The notes under the pieces were generated by a model. It was given only the letters and a program-made list of their open reading frames with translations, did no database searches and was not told the origin of the DNA. A program made the position numbers and the translations under genes. From Dyadobacter luteus (GTDB lineage: Bacteria > Bacteroidota > Bacteroidia > Cytophagales > Spirosomataceae), in assembly GCF_003383615.1 (NCBI RefSeq), contig NZ_QNUL01000014.1, positions 62,001-126,000 of the forward strand: 64,000 nt of DNA, given 5' to 3'. This document shows positions 8,941 to 17,122 of this stretch, piece after piece (position 1 is the stretch's first letter; each line of letters opens with the position of its first letter).

Positions 8941-9233
8941 AATTATATTCTGTTTAAGTTAAATCCTGATTCGGGCTGATATTGTGATTCAAATATTGTA
9001 CTTATTTTATATTTATCAAATATTATCATCAAAATTTATCTTAAAAAGTCTAATATTCATGTTTTTGTACTCTTTTTTATAGTTTTTGATACAAAAAAGT
9101 GGTTAAAATGACATTTTTAAAATTATATTAATATTCTGCAATGTTGTGCAAATACAGAATATTATTAAACGTTTTATCGATAACGCATACGGTGGTTTTA
9201 TTCTTAAATTACCATTATGAATTCCATACGGCA
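8941..9233. other. AT-rich region upstream of the porin gene with a long inverted repeat
   Basis: About 290 bp with no plausible gene, between the porin start and the ferredoxin terminator. TAATATTCTG (9129-9138) and CAGAATATTA (9155-9164) form a perfect 10-bp inverted repeat around a 16-nt spacer. A near-consensus AATATTTG lies closer to the porin start on the reverse strand. The repeat could be a regulator site for the porin-amt operon. Confidence 0.4.
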
Positions 9234-9260
9234 CAAAAAAAGCCCCGCTATTGCGGGGCT
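9234..9260 (-). terminator. Rho-independent terminator of the ferredoxin gene
   Basis: AGCCCCGC (9241-9248) pairs with GCGGGGCT (9253-9260) around a 4-nt loop. On the reverse strand the stem is followed by a run of seven T. Confidence 0.85.
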
Positions 9261-9287
9261 TGCTGATTTCTGCTCGGGAGTGTCGGA

Positions 9288-9635
9288 CTATTCGCCGTGC
9301 ATCCAGGCCTTTTTCGCCAAAAGTGTTTCTTCTTCCTCCTCATTATCGGGATCATCCACACAACAGTCAACAGGACAAACTGCTGCACACTGTGGTTCTT
9401 CATGGAAACCTACACACTCGGTACATTTATCTGTTACTATATAATAGAATTCATCTGAAACGGGTGCTTGCTTTTCTTTGCCACTCACCACAGTGCCATC
9501 ACCAAAATCTACTTCATCTAAACTGGTGCCTTCCCCCCATGTCCATTCAACGCCTCCTTCATAAATAGCAGTATTGGGGCACTCTGGCTCGCACGCCCCG
9601 CAATTTATGCATTCATCGGTTATCATTATAGCCAT
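9288..9635 (-). CDS. 2[4Fe-4S] ferredoxin, Alvin-like
   Basis: A 115-residue soluble electron carrier. The first cluster motif is [12 protein letters not shown] (C9, C12, C15, C19). The second is C71, C74, C83 and C87 in a CxxC-x8-CxxxCP arrangement, with the longer spacing seen in Allochromatium-type ferredoxins. Between them lies an unusually long insert (about residues 25-65), and the C-terminus is acidic. It is transcribed divergently from a LuxC-like acyl-CoA reductase, with 131 bp between starts, and has its own terminator. The electron partner is not shown by the sequence. Confidence 0.9.
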   Translation of the reverse strand: MAIMITDECINCGACEPECPNTAIYEGGVEWTWGEGTSLDEVDFGDGTVVSGKEKQAPVSDEFYYIVTDKCTECVGFHEEPQCAAVCPVDCCVDDPDNEEEEETLLAKKAWMHGE

Positions 9636-9766
9636 AGTCGCCGGATTGTTTATATTTGTTCTTATTTTCTCACTCTTGAAGAAACAAATATAATTATTTA
9701 AAGTTTCACAACAATCAGAAAATTAAAAACCTTAATTACCATTATACTTTTTATAGTCCAGCTAGA

Positions 9767-10789
9767 ATGATATCAAGAAAAAGCCGCGTAGATGCCTTTG
9801 TTAAATTGGGTACATATATAAATAGTGAAGAAAACACCGACGAAATAGAAAAGTGGATTGCGGCATCTAACAGTAAAAACAACTGGTTTACCCCGGCTAA
9901 TGTGCGTACATCTCTTGAAGCTATTGCCAGCCAGTATTTGGATCGCGCGGCTTTGGAAGCATGGGTAGAGAAGTATACTGAACCTGTGCAGCAGGTGAAG
10001 GTGGGTGTGGTGATGGCGGGCAATATCCCTGCGGTGGGTTTTCATGATGCACTTTGTGTTTTGATCAGCGGACATACCCTATTGGCCAAACCAGCTTCGG
10101 ACGACCAGGCCTTGATCCATTATTTGCTTGAAAAACTCGTACAACTCGAACCCGCTTTCGGGAATCATATACGTTTTGTTGAACGGCTCAATGAAGCGGA
10201 TGCTTATATTGCTACCGGCAGTGATAATACGGCCAGGTACTTCCATTATTATTTTTCCAAAAAACCGCATGTCATCAGAAAGAACCGCACTTCTGTAGCG
10301 ATTCTCGACGGGCAGGAAAGCACTGAGGAGCTTACCGCTCTAGGTAAGGATATCTTTCAGTATTTCGGATTGGGATGCCGTAACGTTTCAAAGCTCTTTG
10401 TACCAGCCGGATATGACTTTAGTAAGTTGTACGAATCTCTGGAAGTGTTTCGTCCTGTTTGCGTGAATCACCATAAGTACTTCAATAACTACGAGTATAA
10501 CCGGTCAATACTTCTGGTAAACCGTATAGCGCATTTTGATAACGGGTTTTTAATATTCAACGAAAGCCCTGCTCTGGTCTCTCCTATCAGCGTCGTTCAT
10601 TTTGAATTTTATGATGGCGCTGATTCAGTGAAAGCAGTTTTGGAAGAAGCTGCAGAAAAAATACAATGTATTGTGAGTGGTAAAGAAGTGCAGATAAATG
10701 GAGCTGTCGGTTTCGGAGAAGTGCAAAGCCCCGGCTTGGAAGACTATGCCGATGCTGTTGATACAATGGCATTTTTATCGTCTTTATAA
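9767..10789 (+). CDS. Acyl-CoA reductase, LuxC family
   Basis: A 340-residue member of the aldehyde-dehydrogenase-related LuxC family, predicted to reduce an acyl thioester to the aldehyde with NAD(P)H. The likely catalytic cysteine is C204 in YFGLGCRNVSKL. The nucleotide-binding segment VGVVMAGNIPAVGFHD (79-94) and ATGSDNTARYF (149-159) fit the family. The gene is shorter than LuxC of luminous bacteria (about 480 aa), and no luxD or luxE is nearby, so a bioluminescence role is unlikely. It is divergent from a ferredoxin gene. The substrate is unknown. Confidence 0.82.
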   Translation: MISRKSRVDAFVKLGTYINSEENTDEIEKWIAASNSKNNWFTPANVRTSLEAIASQYLDRAALEAWVEKYTEPVQQVKVGVVMAGNIPAVGFHDALCVLISGHTLLAKPASDDQALIHYLLEKLVQLEPAFGNHIRFVERLNEADAYIATGSDNTARYFHYYFSKKPHVIRKNRTSVAILDGQESTEELTALGKDIFQYFGLGCRNVSKLFVPAGYDFSKLYESLEVFRPVCVNHHKYFNNYEYNRSILLVNRIAHFDNGFLIFNESPALVSPISVVHFEFYDGADSVKAVLEEAAEKIQCIVSGKEVQINGAVGFGEVQSPGLEDYADAVDTMAFLSSL

Positions 10790-10806
10790 TTTTAGTGGAG
10801 AAGCTT

Positions 10807-10831
10807 GGTGGGAGAAAATAATTCTCCCGCC
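10807..10831. terminator. Hairpin between converging LuxC-like and esterase genes
   Basis: A 10-bp stem (10807-10816 with 10822-10831, one G-T wobble) encloses a 5-nt loop between two convergent genes. No T tract follows on either strand, so it may be a weak terminator. Confidence 0.5.
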
Positions 10832-10835
10832 TGTG

Positions 10836-11648
10836 CTACCAGATTGGAGATATCGCTTTCTCATTCTGTTCAGGAAAGGCCCATTGCAGAAACCCCGGCA
10901 TAACAGCAGCCCATGTTGGCACATTGTGTTCCCCTCCTTTGACTTCTACATAACAAATATCCGTTTTCCAGCCATATCCTTTGCGTTCAAGCTCTGCTAT
11001 ACATTCAAGTGTGTCCTGAATTGAATCAATAACACCATCCTGATCGCGATCGTCTGTCTCGTCGTCTGTTCCACATTGAAACCAGAATTGAAGTCCAGGG
11101 CTAAAGTTTCCGTTTCGAATTCGGGCGTGCATAATCCTGTCATTTTCTTCATAGCCCTCATTGAGCGCTTTTTGCCTCCACCAAAGTGCGCCTGAAAAAA
11201 TACCGACTTTGGAAAATACATCCGGATGAGCCCAAACTATATCCAGCGCCATTAAACCACCAAGTGAAAATCCTGCGTAGACGATATCTGTAGCCATAAC
11301 GCTGTAGGTGCCTGAAAGGAATGGAATCAGCTCATTCAATACAAATCTTGTAGTATTAAATGCTCTGGTTCCTCTGTCTGCATAATCGGCTTGTCCGGCG
11401 GTACCATATTCCTGAACACGGTCATGATTTGCATGAATTCCGACTGTTACGAACGCGTCGTGCTCGAAACCTCTCTCATCCAAAATATTCGTCAAACCCA
11501 AAGCCCCGATATCCTGACCATCATTGAACAACAAAAGCTTGTATGTTTTTGAAGATTGATAGGTAACTGGCAATATGATTGTTAGCGTAACTTCCCGCTC
11601 CAGGTACTGAGAGTATATAGAAGATGTCGATTGTTGATGTGTTTTCAA
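10836..11648 (-). CDS. Putative esterase, alpha/beta-hydrolase (esterase D/PHB depolymerase-like)
   Basis: A serine hydrolase of the putative-esterase family. Visible parts are the nucleophile elbow GFSLGG and a C-terminal GGEHNVPTW carrying the probable catalytic His. In between is DRDQDGVID, which looks like an EF-hand or calcium-binding loop. The reading frame is open up to a TTG at 11753, but the first 35 residues of that version resemble neither the family nor a signal peptide. I therefore place the start at the TTG at 11648 (270 aa), just before the family-like YLEREVTLTIILP. The start is uncertain. It is divergent from a second esterase that heads a ligase gene group, and the two probably share a promoter region. 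Confidence 0.75.
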   Translation of the reverse strand: MKTHQQSTSSIYSQYLEREVTLTIILPVTYQSSKTYKLLLFNDGQDIGALGLTNILDERGFEHDAFVTVGIHANHDRVQEYGTAGQADYADRGTRAFNTTRFVLNELIPFLSGTYSVMATDIVYAGFSLGGLMALDIVWAHPDVFSKVGIFSGALWWRQKALNEGYEENDRIMHARIRNGNFSPGLQFWFQCGTDDETDDRDQDGVIDSIQDTLECIAELERKGYGWKTDICYVEVKGGEHNVPTWAAVMPGFLQWAFPEQNEKAISPIW

Positions 11649-11781
11649 GCCGGTGTCGTTGGACTGGATAAAATACAAAAAGACGACAAAGTAAGGCAAA
11701 CCATTCTTTTGTTGAACACATTTGCATCTAATATTTTCTTTTGTATATTTCAAAAGCTAACCCATAAACTTGCTTGCTATT

Positions 11782-12489
11782 GTGGAAGAGAAACATATAA
11801 GATACTATTCACATCATCTCGAAAGAGATATTGATATGCTTGTTTATGGTAATTGGGGCTACCCCATTCTCCTGTTCCCCACAACGCTGGGCAGGTATTA
11901 TCAAGCGAAGGATATGGGATTAATTGAGTCCGTAAAAGGATTGGTGGAATCAGGAAAATACAAGATCTATTGCATTGATTCTATAGATGCTGACTCCTGG
12001 TATGCCAAGCATCTCAATCCCGAATACAGAGTGCTCAATCATATGGTATACGACCGTTTTCTGGTTAATGAACTCATACCTTACATCAGACACGAATGCC
12101 ATGTAGATAAGATTGGCGTAGCAGGTTGCAGTTTTGGTGGCTATCACGCGGCCAATCTTGCATTCCGTCACCCTTCTCTTGTAGCTTATATGATTAGTAT
12201 GAGCGGGGCTTTCGACATACGAAGTTTTATGGACGGCTATTATAGCGATCAGGTGTATTTCAATAACCCTATCGACTATATGCCAAATGAGCAGGGTTGG
12301 AAATATGGCCATATGAAAATTGTACTGGGCACGTCGGAATGGGATATATGTCTGGAGAGCAATCTCAAAATATCGGATATTCTGAACCGGAATGGCATCG
12401 ACCATTGGCTTGACGTACGTGGCTGGGAAAAGCACGACTGGCCATTATGGAATGCGATGTTTCCGCATTATTTATCAAGAATTATGTAA
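11782..12489 (+). CDS. Second putative esterase of the ligase gene group
   Basis: A 235-residue alpha/beta-hydrolase of the same broad family as its divergent neighbour. The nucleophile elbow is GCSFGG, a probable acid residue lies in GTSEWD, and the His in GWEKHDWPLW completes a plausible triad. There is no signal peptide, so it should be cytoplasmic. No in-frame ATG exists near the N-terminus. GTG at 11782 fits family starts (EEKHIRYYSHHLERDIDM), and TTG at 11770 is the alternative. It is followed after 46 bp by an ATP-grasp gene and likely forms an operon with it and the GCS2 ligase. A hydrolase here could deacylate or trim the ligase product, which is inference. Confidence 0.78.
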   Translation: MEEKHIRYYSHHLERDIDMLVYGNWGYPILLFPTTLGRYYQAKDMGLIESVKGLVESGKYKIYCIDSIDADSWYAKHLNPEYRVLNHMVYDRFLVNELIPYIRHECHVDKIGVAGCSFGGYHAANLAFRHPSLVAYMISMSGAFDIRSFMDGYYSDQVYFNNPIDYMPNEQGWKYGHMKIVLGTSEWDICLESNLKISDILNRNGIDHWLDVRGWEKHDWPLWNAMFPHYLSRIM

Positions 12490-12535
12490 AAACAAGATAT
12501 TACTATTCATTCAACACAAATAATTGAACCTTATT

Positions 12536-13729
12536 ATGAAGAAAATTGGAATTCTCTTTGGAATGGAAAACACGTTTCCGCAGGCTTTCATTGACCGTGT
12601 CAACAGCAAGGGAGAAAAAGATATTATTGCAGAAGCTGTGCGGATTGATAAGGTTGTTCAGGCGGATCTTTCGGAGTATGCCGTAATTATTGACCGTATT
12701 TCTCAGGATGTTCCGTTTTATCGTGCGTTTTTGAAGAATGCTGCGTTGAGTGGTACTGCTGTGATTAATAACCCATTCTGGTGGAGCGCGGATGAGAAGT
12801 TCTTCAATAATGCGCTCGCTGAAAAGATTGGTGTTCCAGTGCCAAAGACAGTGCTGCTACCTTCGAAGGAACGTCCGGAAAACACGAGCGAAACATCATT
12901 CCGTAACCTCGCATTTCCATTGGCCTGGGAGGAAATGTTTGAGTATGTAGGCTTTCCGGCCTATATGAAGCCGCATGATGGCGGAGGCTGGAAGAGTGTA
13001 TATAAAGTGCATAATATCCAGGATCTTTGGAATAAACATGAAGAGACAGGACACCTGATCATGATGCTTCAGGAGGAAATTGAGTTTGATGATTATGTAA
13101 GATGTTATTGTATAGGACAAAAGGACGTGTTAATCATGCCCTACGAACCGCGCAATCCGCATCACCTTCGGTATGCAGCGGAATTGAAAGCTACGGGAGA
13201 AGAGAGAGAAAAGTTGCTGGCCACAATTAAAGATTATGTATTGAAACTTAATATAGCCTTGGGTTATGACTTTAATACTGTTGAATTTGCCGTCAGAAAT
13301 GGTGTACCAATTGCTATAGATTTTTGCAATCCTGCTCCTGATGCTGATGTTTATTCTGTAGGACATGAGAATTTCGAATGGGTGGTTGAGGCAGCGGCGA
13401 ATATGGCTATTGAAAGAGCAAAAAATCACAAGGAAGGTCAGACGAATCTTACCTGGGGAACATTTATACAGAACTCGGTAGGAGGAATTATTCCAAATGT
13501 GCCTGAGGCGGTTGCCCAGGAAGTCGCTACTGCTTCACCTAAAACTGCACTCAATAAAACGCCTGCAAAGGCCGCACCTAAAAAGAAAGTTGAAAATCCG
13601 TTGGTGAAGGATGATGCAGCCGCAAAACCCGCCATAAAAAAAGCAACTCCTAAAAAAGCAACAGAAGCGAAATTACCTGAGGTGGCACCCGCGGCACCTG
13701 TTAAAAAAAGCGCTGGTAAAAAATCCTGA
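12536..13729 (+). CDS. ATP-grasp ligase with a Lys/Ala/Pro-rich C-terminal tail
   Basis: A 397-residue carboxylate-amine/thiol ligase of the ATP-grasp superfamily. The ATP-binding lysine K145 sits in PAYMKPHDGGGWKSV, the adenine-side segment is MMLQEEIEFDDYVRCY (176-191), and metal ligands lie in DFNTVEFAV (E250) and IAIDFCNPAPDADV (D262, N265). After the fold ends near residue 320 there is a disordered tail of about 75 residues with many Lys, Ala and Pro (KAAPKKK, AIKKATPKKA, PVKKSAGKKS). The ATG at 12536 is preferred over an in-frame TTG at 12524. It lies between an esterase and a GCS2 ligase with short gaps (46 and 33 bp), which points to one operon. Substrates are unknown. Confidence 0.85.
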   Translation: MKKIGILFGMENTFPQAFIDRVNSKGEKDIIAEAVRIDKVVQADLSEYAVIIDRISQDVPFYRAFLKNAALSGTAVINNPFWWSADEKFFNNALAEKIGVPVPKTVLLPSKERPENTSETSFRNLAFPLAWEEMFEYVGFPAYMKPHDGGGWKSVYKVHNIQDLWNKHEETGHLIMMLQEEIEFDDYVRCYCIGQKDVLIMPYEPRNPHHLRYAAELKATGEEREKLLATIKDYVLKLNIALGYDFNTVEFAVRNGVPIAIDFCNPAPDADVYSVGHENFEWVVEAAANMAIERAKNHKEGQTNLTWGTFIQNSVGGIIPNVPEAVAQEVATASPKTALNKTPAKAAPKKKVENPLVKDDAAAKPAIKKATPKKATEAKLPEVAPAAPVKKSAGKKS

Positions 13730-13762
13730 GTTTCATCAACTAACAGCAAGTAAGCTAAACAC

Positions 13763-14863
13763 ATGGCTATGTTCACCCTCGGTATTGAAGAGGAATTTCA
13801 AACAATTGATCCGGTTACACGAAATCTGAGATCCCACATGTCCAAACTGGTTGAGGACGGGAAAATTACGCTCAAAGAACGTGTGAAAGCCGAAATGCAC
13901 CAGGCTGTGGTTGAAGTGGGTACTAACATTTGCCATAATATTCAGGAAGCCCGTGAAGAGGTAACCTACCTCCGCAAAATGATTCTCGATTTGGCTGAAA
14001 AGCAGAATCTGCAAGTCGCAGCTGCCGGTACACATCCTTTTGCAGACTGGGTAGAACAACTCATCACGCCCGATCCCCGATATGACGAAATCATTGACGA
14101 GATGCGTGATGTAGCACGGGGCAATCTCATTTTCGGGTTACACGTACACGTGGGAATAGAAAACAGGAATGAAGGTATCGAAATCATGAATGCGGTCCGT
14201 TATTTCCTGCCGCACATTTATGCATTGTCTACCAATTCTCCTTTTTGGTGCGGAAGAAATACAGGCTTTAAGTCGTACCGTTCCAAGGTATTTGACAAAT
14301 TTCCAAGAACTGGTATTCCTGATTATTTTTCCAGTGCGGCGGAGTACGATGAGTACGTTAATCTCCTGATCAAAACAAAATGTATCGACAATGGGAAAAA
14401 GATTTGGTGGGACATCAGAGTGCATCCGTTTTTCAATACCATCGAATTCAGAATGTGTGATGTCCCTATGCGTACCGACGAAACGATATGTCTGGCTGCG
14501 ATCATGCAGGCATTAGTTGCGAAAATCCATAAGCTGCATCGTATGAATCTCAGCTTTCGGCCCTACCATCGCATGCTGATCAATGAAAATAAGTGGCGGG
14601 CAGCCCGATATGGTATCAATGGAAAGTTAATTGATTTCGGAAAACAGGAAGAAGTTGAGTACCGCATCCTTGCTGGTGAGCTACTGGAATTCATAGATGA
14701 TGTTGTAGATGAACTCGGAAGCAGAAAAGAGATTGAATATATCCATCAGATTATGGATATGGGTACGGGCGCCGACAGGCAGCTTGCTGTTTTCGAACAA
14801 ACCGGTGATATGAAGGCTGTTGTTGACTATATCGTTTCTGAAACGAAAATAGGTATCTCCTAG
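13763..14863 (+). CDS. GCS2-family carboxylate-amine ligase (YbdK/EgtA-like)
   Basis: A 366-residue member of the glutamate-cysteine ligase type 2 family, which joins a carboxylate (often the gamma-carboxyl of glutamate) to an amine using ATP. The family hallmark GIEEEFQ lies at residues 7-13, with further signatures AAGTHPFADW (about 87-96), HVHVGIEN in the middle, and EFRMCDVPMRTDE near the active site. Its length is close to E. coli YbdK. The gene follows the ATP-grasp gene by 33 bp and precedes a glutamine-amidotransferase-like gene by 157 bp. In this setting it probably contributes one peptide or amide bond to a small metabolite rather than ordinary glutathione, because no classical gshB pair is visible. 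Confidence 0.85.
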   Translation: MAMFTLGIEEEFQTIDPVTRNLRSHMSKLVEDGKITLKERVKAEMHQAVVEVGTNICHNIQEAREEVTYLRKMILDLAEKQNLQVAAAGTHPFADWVEQLITPDPRYDEIIDEMRDVARGNLIFGLHVHVGIENRNEGIEIMNAVRYFLPHIYALSTNSPFWCGRNTGFKSYRSKVFDKFPRTGIPDYFSSAAEYDEYVNLLIKTKCIDNGKKIWWDIRVHPFFNTIEFRMCDVPMRTDETICLAAIMQALVAKIHKLHRMNLSFRPYHRMLINENKWRAARYGINGKLIDFGKQEEVEYRILAGELLEFIDDVVDELGSRKEIEYIHQIMDMGTGADRQLAVFEQTGDMKAVVDYIVSETKIGIS

Positions 14864-14902
14864 TTACAAACAGTCCCTTGCGGGTTAATCCGGTCTGGAC
14901 GG

Positions 14903-14939
14903 TTTGTAATACTTTTTGTACTTTTACAAATTGTACAAA
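14903..14939. promoter_or_regulatory. Nested TTTGTA/TACAAA operator-like repeats
   Basis: Two direct TTTGTA half-sites (14903-14908, 14915-14920) face two TACAAA half-sites (14925-14930, 14934-14939). The inner pair forms TTTGTA-N4-TACAAA, and TTTGTAC (14915-14921) also matches GTACAAA (14933-14939). The cluster lies 80-120 bp before the amidotransferase-like gene and is a likely regulator-binding site. Confidence 0.5.
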
Positions 14940-15020
14940 CGTGATATGAAGCTGTGTGCGTAGAAAATACAGTTGAATACAGGCGTTTTTTTGGAAAAAA
15001 TAGAATAAGAAATATCACCA

Positions 15021-15869
15021 ATGAACAGGGAGAACAAACATTACAGAATTGCAATTCTGGACATGTATAATGGATTTGAGAATGAAGGGATGCGCTGTAT
15101 CAAGAAAATTATAAACGCATTTAGTGAAAATGAGGGTGTTAATATCAGTTATGAAGTATTTGATGTACGTCTCAGATTGGAAATTCCTTCGATGGAATTT
15201 GACGCGTATATATCAACCGGCGGTCCCGGTAATCCTGCTCCTGCCGGAGAGCCCTGGGAAAGAAAGTATTTTAAATTTCTGGATGGGATTTTCCAATACA
15301 ATGGTAACCGTCACAACAAACACAAGAAACATCTTTTTCTGATTTGCCACTCGTTTCAGATGGCATGTATCCACTGGCAACTAGCGAAAGTAAGTAAAAG
15401 AAGAAAGACCTCTTTCGGCACTTTTCCGGTTCATAAAACATCTTTCGGGAGAAAGGACACGCTCCTCTCCGATCTGCAGGACCCTTTCTGGATTGTAGAT
15501 TCAAGAGATTTTCAGGTAACCCAGCCTAACCAGCTGGCGCTGGATCTTAATAAATCTAAAATTCTTTGTCTGGAAAAAATACGCCCTCATGTGCAACTCG
15601 AACGTGCAGTGATGGCAATACGGTTTTCAAATGAAATTGTAGGTACCCAGTTTCATCCTGAAGCAGATGCGGAAGGAATGCTGCGTTACTTCCTCCGGGA
15701 AGAGAAAAAAGCAGCCATAGTCGCGAATCATGGTGAACAGAAGTACAATGATATGATTGAGCATCTCAACGATCCGGATAAGATCCTATTGACCGAGTCG
15801 GTAATGATTCCGACATTTTTAAGAAATGCGTTATTAAAAAACAGGAGTACTGATACCGTTATTGCCTGA
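15021..15869 (+). CDS. Class I glutamine-amidotransferase-like protein
   Basis: A 282-residue stand-alone triad-type GATase domain with a complete Cys-His-Glu triad: C109 in LFLICHSFQ, H212 and E214 in GTQFHPEAD, and the oxyanion-side STGGPG at 65-70. The nucleophile elbow lacks the usual Gly before Cys (IC instead of GIC). The roughly 55 residues after the triad form a helical extension. No synthetase domain is fused to it. It could supply ammonia to the neighbouring ligases, or act as a gamma-glutamyl hydrolase, as some stand-alone class I GATases do. It is preceded by a palindromic operator-like cluster and followed after 29 bp by a permuted ATP-grasp gene. Confidence 0.82.
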   Translation: MNRENKHYRIAILDMYNGFENEGMRCIKKIINAFSENEGVNISYEVFDVRLRLEIPSMEFDAYISTGGPGNPAPAGEPWERKYFKFLDGIFQYNGNRHNKHKKHLFLICHSFQMACIHWQLAKVSKRRKTSFGTFPVHKTSFGRKDTLLSDLQDPFWIVDSRDFQVTQPNQLALDLNKSKILCLEKIRPHVQLERAVMAIRFSNEIVGTQFHPEADAEGMLRYFLREEKKAAIVANHGEQKYNDMIEHLNDPDKILLTESVMIPTFLRNALLKNRSTDTVIA

Positions 15870-15898
15870 TTACATCATTCATCAATCTGATTGGAAGA

Positions 15899-17089
15899 AT
15901 GCACAAAAAAGCACGCGAAGAATTCAATAATGCATTTTCAAATGAAGAATATAACCAGTTTATAGCATCTATTCAACTGGATTTTCCTGATCAGCTCGAT
16001 TTTCGGATCGCAGAGACACCAGTATTCGTTCCGTTAGAACTGAAACGCAAGCTTACTGAAGCTTGTGAGCAGATTATAGATACAATCATAACGCCTGAGT
16101 TTAAAAGCAGAACGGACCGGGCTGTTCCGGCGGGGCAAGTGGTGCCTAATGAGAATGAACACACATCATTCCTTGCTATAGACTTTGCAATTTGCAAATC
16201 GGATCAGGGAGAACTTACTCCTCAACTTATAGAGTTACAGGGATTCGCTTCACTTTACGGTTATCAGGCTTATTTGTCCGAACGTTTTTCCAGTCGCTTT
16301 CCTGTGCCTGAAAATTTCTCCTATACCCTCAACAAAAGTTCGTATGAAAATTACGTGGCTGCGTTGAGAGATTTAATCGTTGCAGACGAAAACCCGGAAC
16401 AGGTTATTTTGCTTGAAATTTTTCCGGAGAAACAAAAAACAAGAATTGATTTCGCTATCACTGAGAAAATGATCGGTGTGAAAGCAGTTTGTTATACAAA
16501 GTTGATACGCGAAGGAAGAAGTTTATATTATGAACTTGATGGAAGAAGGATTCAGGTAAAGCGAATATATAACCGCCTGATTTTCGATGATCTGGCACGA
16601 TACAGTGACCTTCCCGGCAACTACAGATTCACGGACGATGTTGATGTTACCTGGGTGGGGCATCCGAATTGGTTTTATAGAATCAGTAAGTTTGCGATGC
16701 CATTCTTACAAAGTGAATATGTACCCGATGCACGGTTTCTCAGCGAATTCAATGGGGAGTTCCCGTCTGACCTGGAAAATTACGTGTTAAAGCCACTTTT
16801 TTCCTTTGCAGGAAGCGGGGTGAAAATTCATGTTAGTAAAGAAATGCTGGAAGCGATTCGGGATCCGGAGAACTTTATTCTGCAAAAAAAGGTCATTTAT
16901 GAACCTATTATTCAATCGCCCGACGGCCTTGTTAAATGCGAGATCCGAATAATGTTTGGCTGGCCTGACAAGGCTGACCGGCCAGAGTTACTGATCAGTT
17001 TGAGTCGTTTGAGCCGTGGGGAAATGATCGGAGTTGACTACAATAAGAATTTTACCTGGGTAGGCGGTAGTGCCTGTTTTTACGAATAA
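15899..17089 (+). CDS. ATP-grasp-like protein, apparently circularly permuted
   Basis: A 396-residue protein whose ATP-grasp motifs occur in swapped order. The metal-binding part comes first: D95 in FLAIDFAICK, then TPQLIELQGFASLYGYQ (107-123) with E112. The ATP-binding part comes last: K298 in NYVLKPLFSFAGSGVKI, then FILQKKVIYEPI (326-337), ending with GGSACFYE. IYNRLIFDDL (223-232) resembles glutathionylspermidine-synthase-like permuted ligases. This makes it a second ligase of the group, 29 bp behind the amidotransferase-like gene and likely in its operon. The family call is my reading of motif order. The substrate is unknown. Confidence 0.65.
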   Translation: MHKKAREEFNNAFSNEEYNQFIASIQLDFPDQLDFRIAETPVFVPLELKRKLTEACEQIIDTIITPEFKSRTDRAVPAGQVVPNENEHTSFLAIDFAICKSDQGELTPQLIELQGFASLYGYQAYLSERFSSRFPVPENFSYTLNKSSYENYVAALRDLIVADENPEQVILLEIFPEKQKTRIDFAITEKMIGVKAVCYTKLIREGRSLYYELDGRRIQVKRIYNRLIFDDLARYSDLPGNYRFTDDVDVTWVGHPNWFYRISKFAMPFLQSEYVPDARFLSEFNGEFPSDLENYVLKPLFSFAGSGVKIHVSKEMLEAIRDPENFILQKKVIYEPIIQSPDGLVKCEIRIMFGWPDKADRPELLISLSRLSRGEMIGVDYNKNFTWVGGSACFYE

Positions 17090-17122
17090 GCTCTGATCCC
17101 ACATTTTTTAATTCAATAAAAT

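Noticed and set aside
9767..10789. Bioluminescence genes suggested by the LuxC-like reductase
   Set aside because: No luxA, luxB, luxD or luxE relatives are present, and short LuxC-family reductases occur without luminescence.
11649..11753. N-terminal extension of the first esterase to a TTG start
   Set aside because: The extra 35 residues contain scattered Cys and a short hydrophobic patch but no signal peptide pattern, and family similarity begins later. It is kept only as an alternative start.
11950..12435. Reverse-strand open frame of 161 codons inside the second esterase
   Set aside because: It is antisense to an esterase with intact catalytic motifs and shows no recognisable domain.
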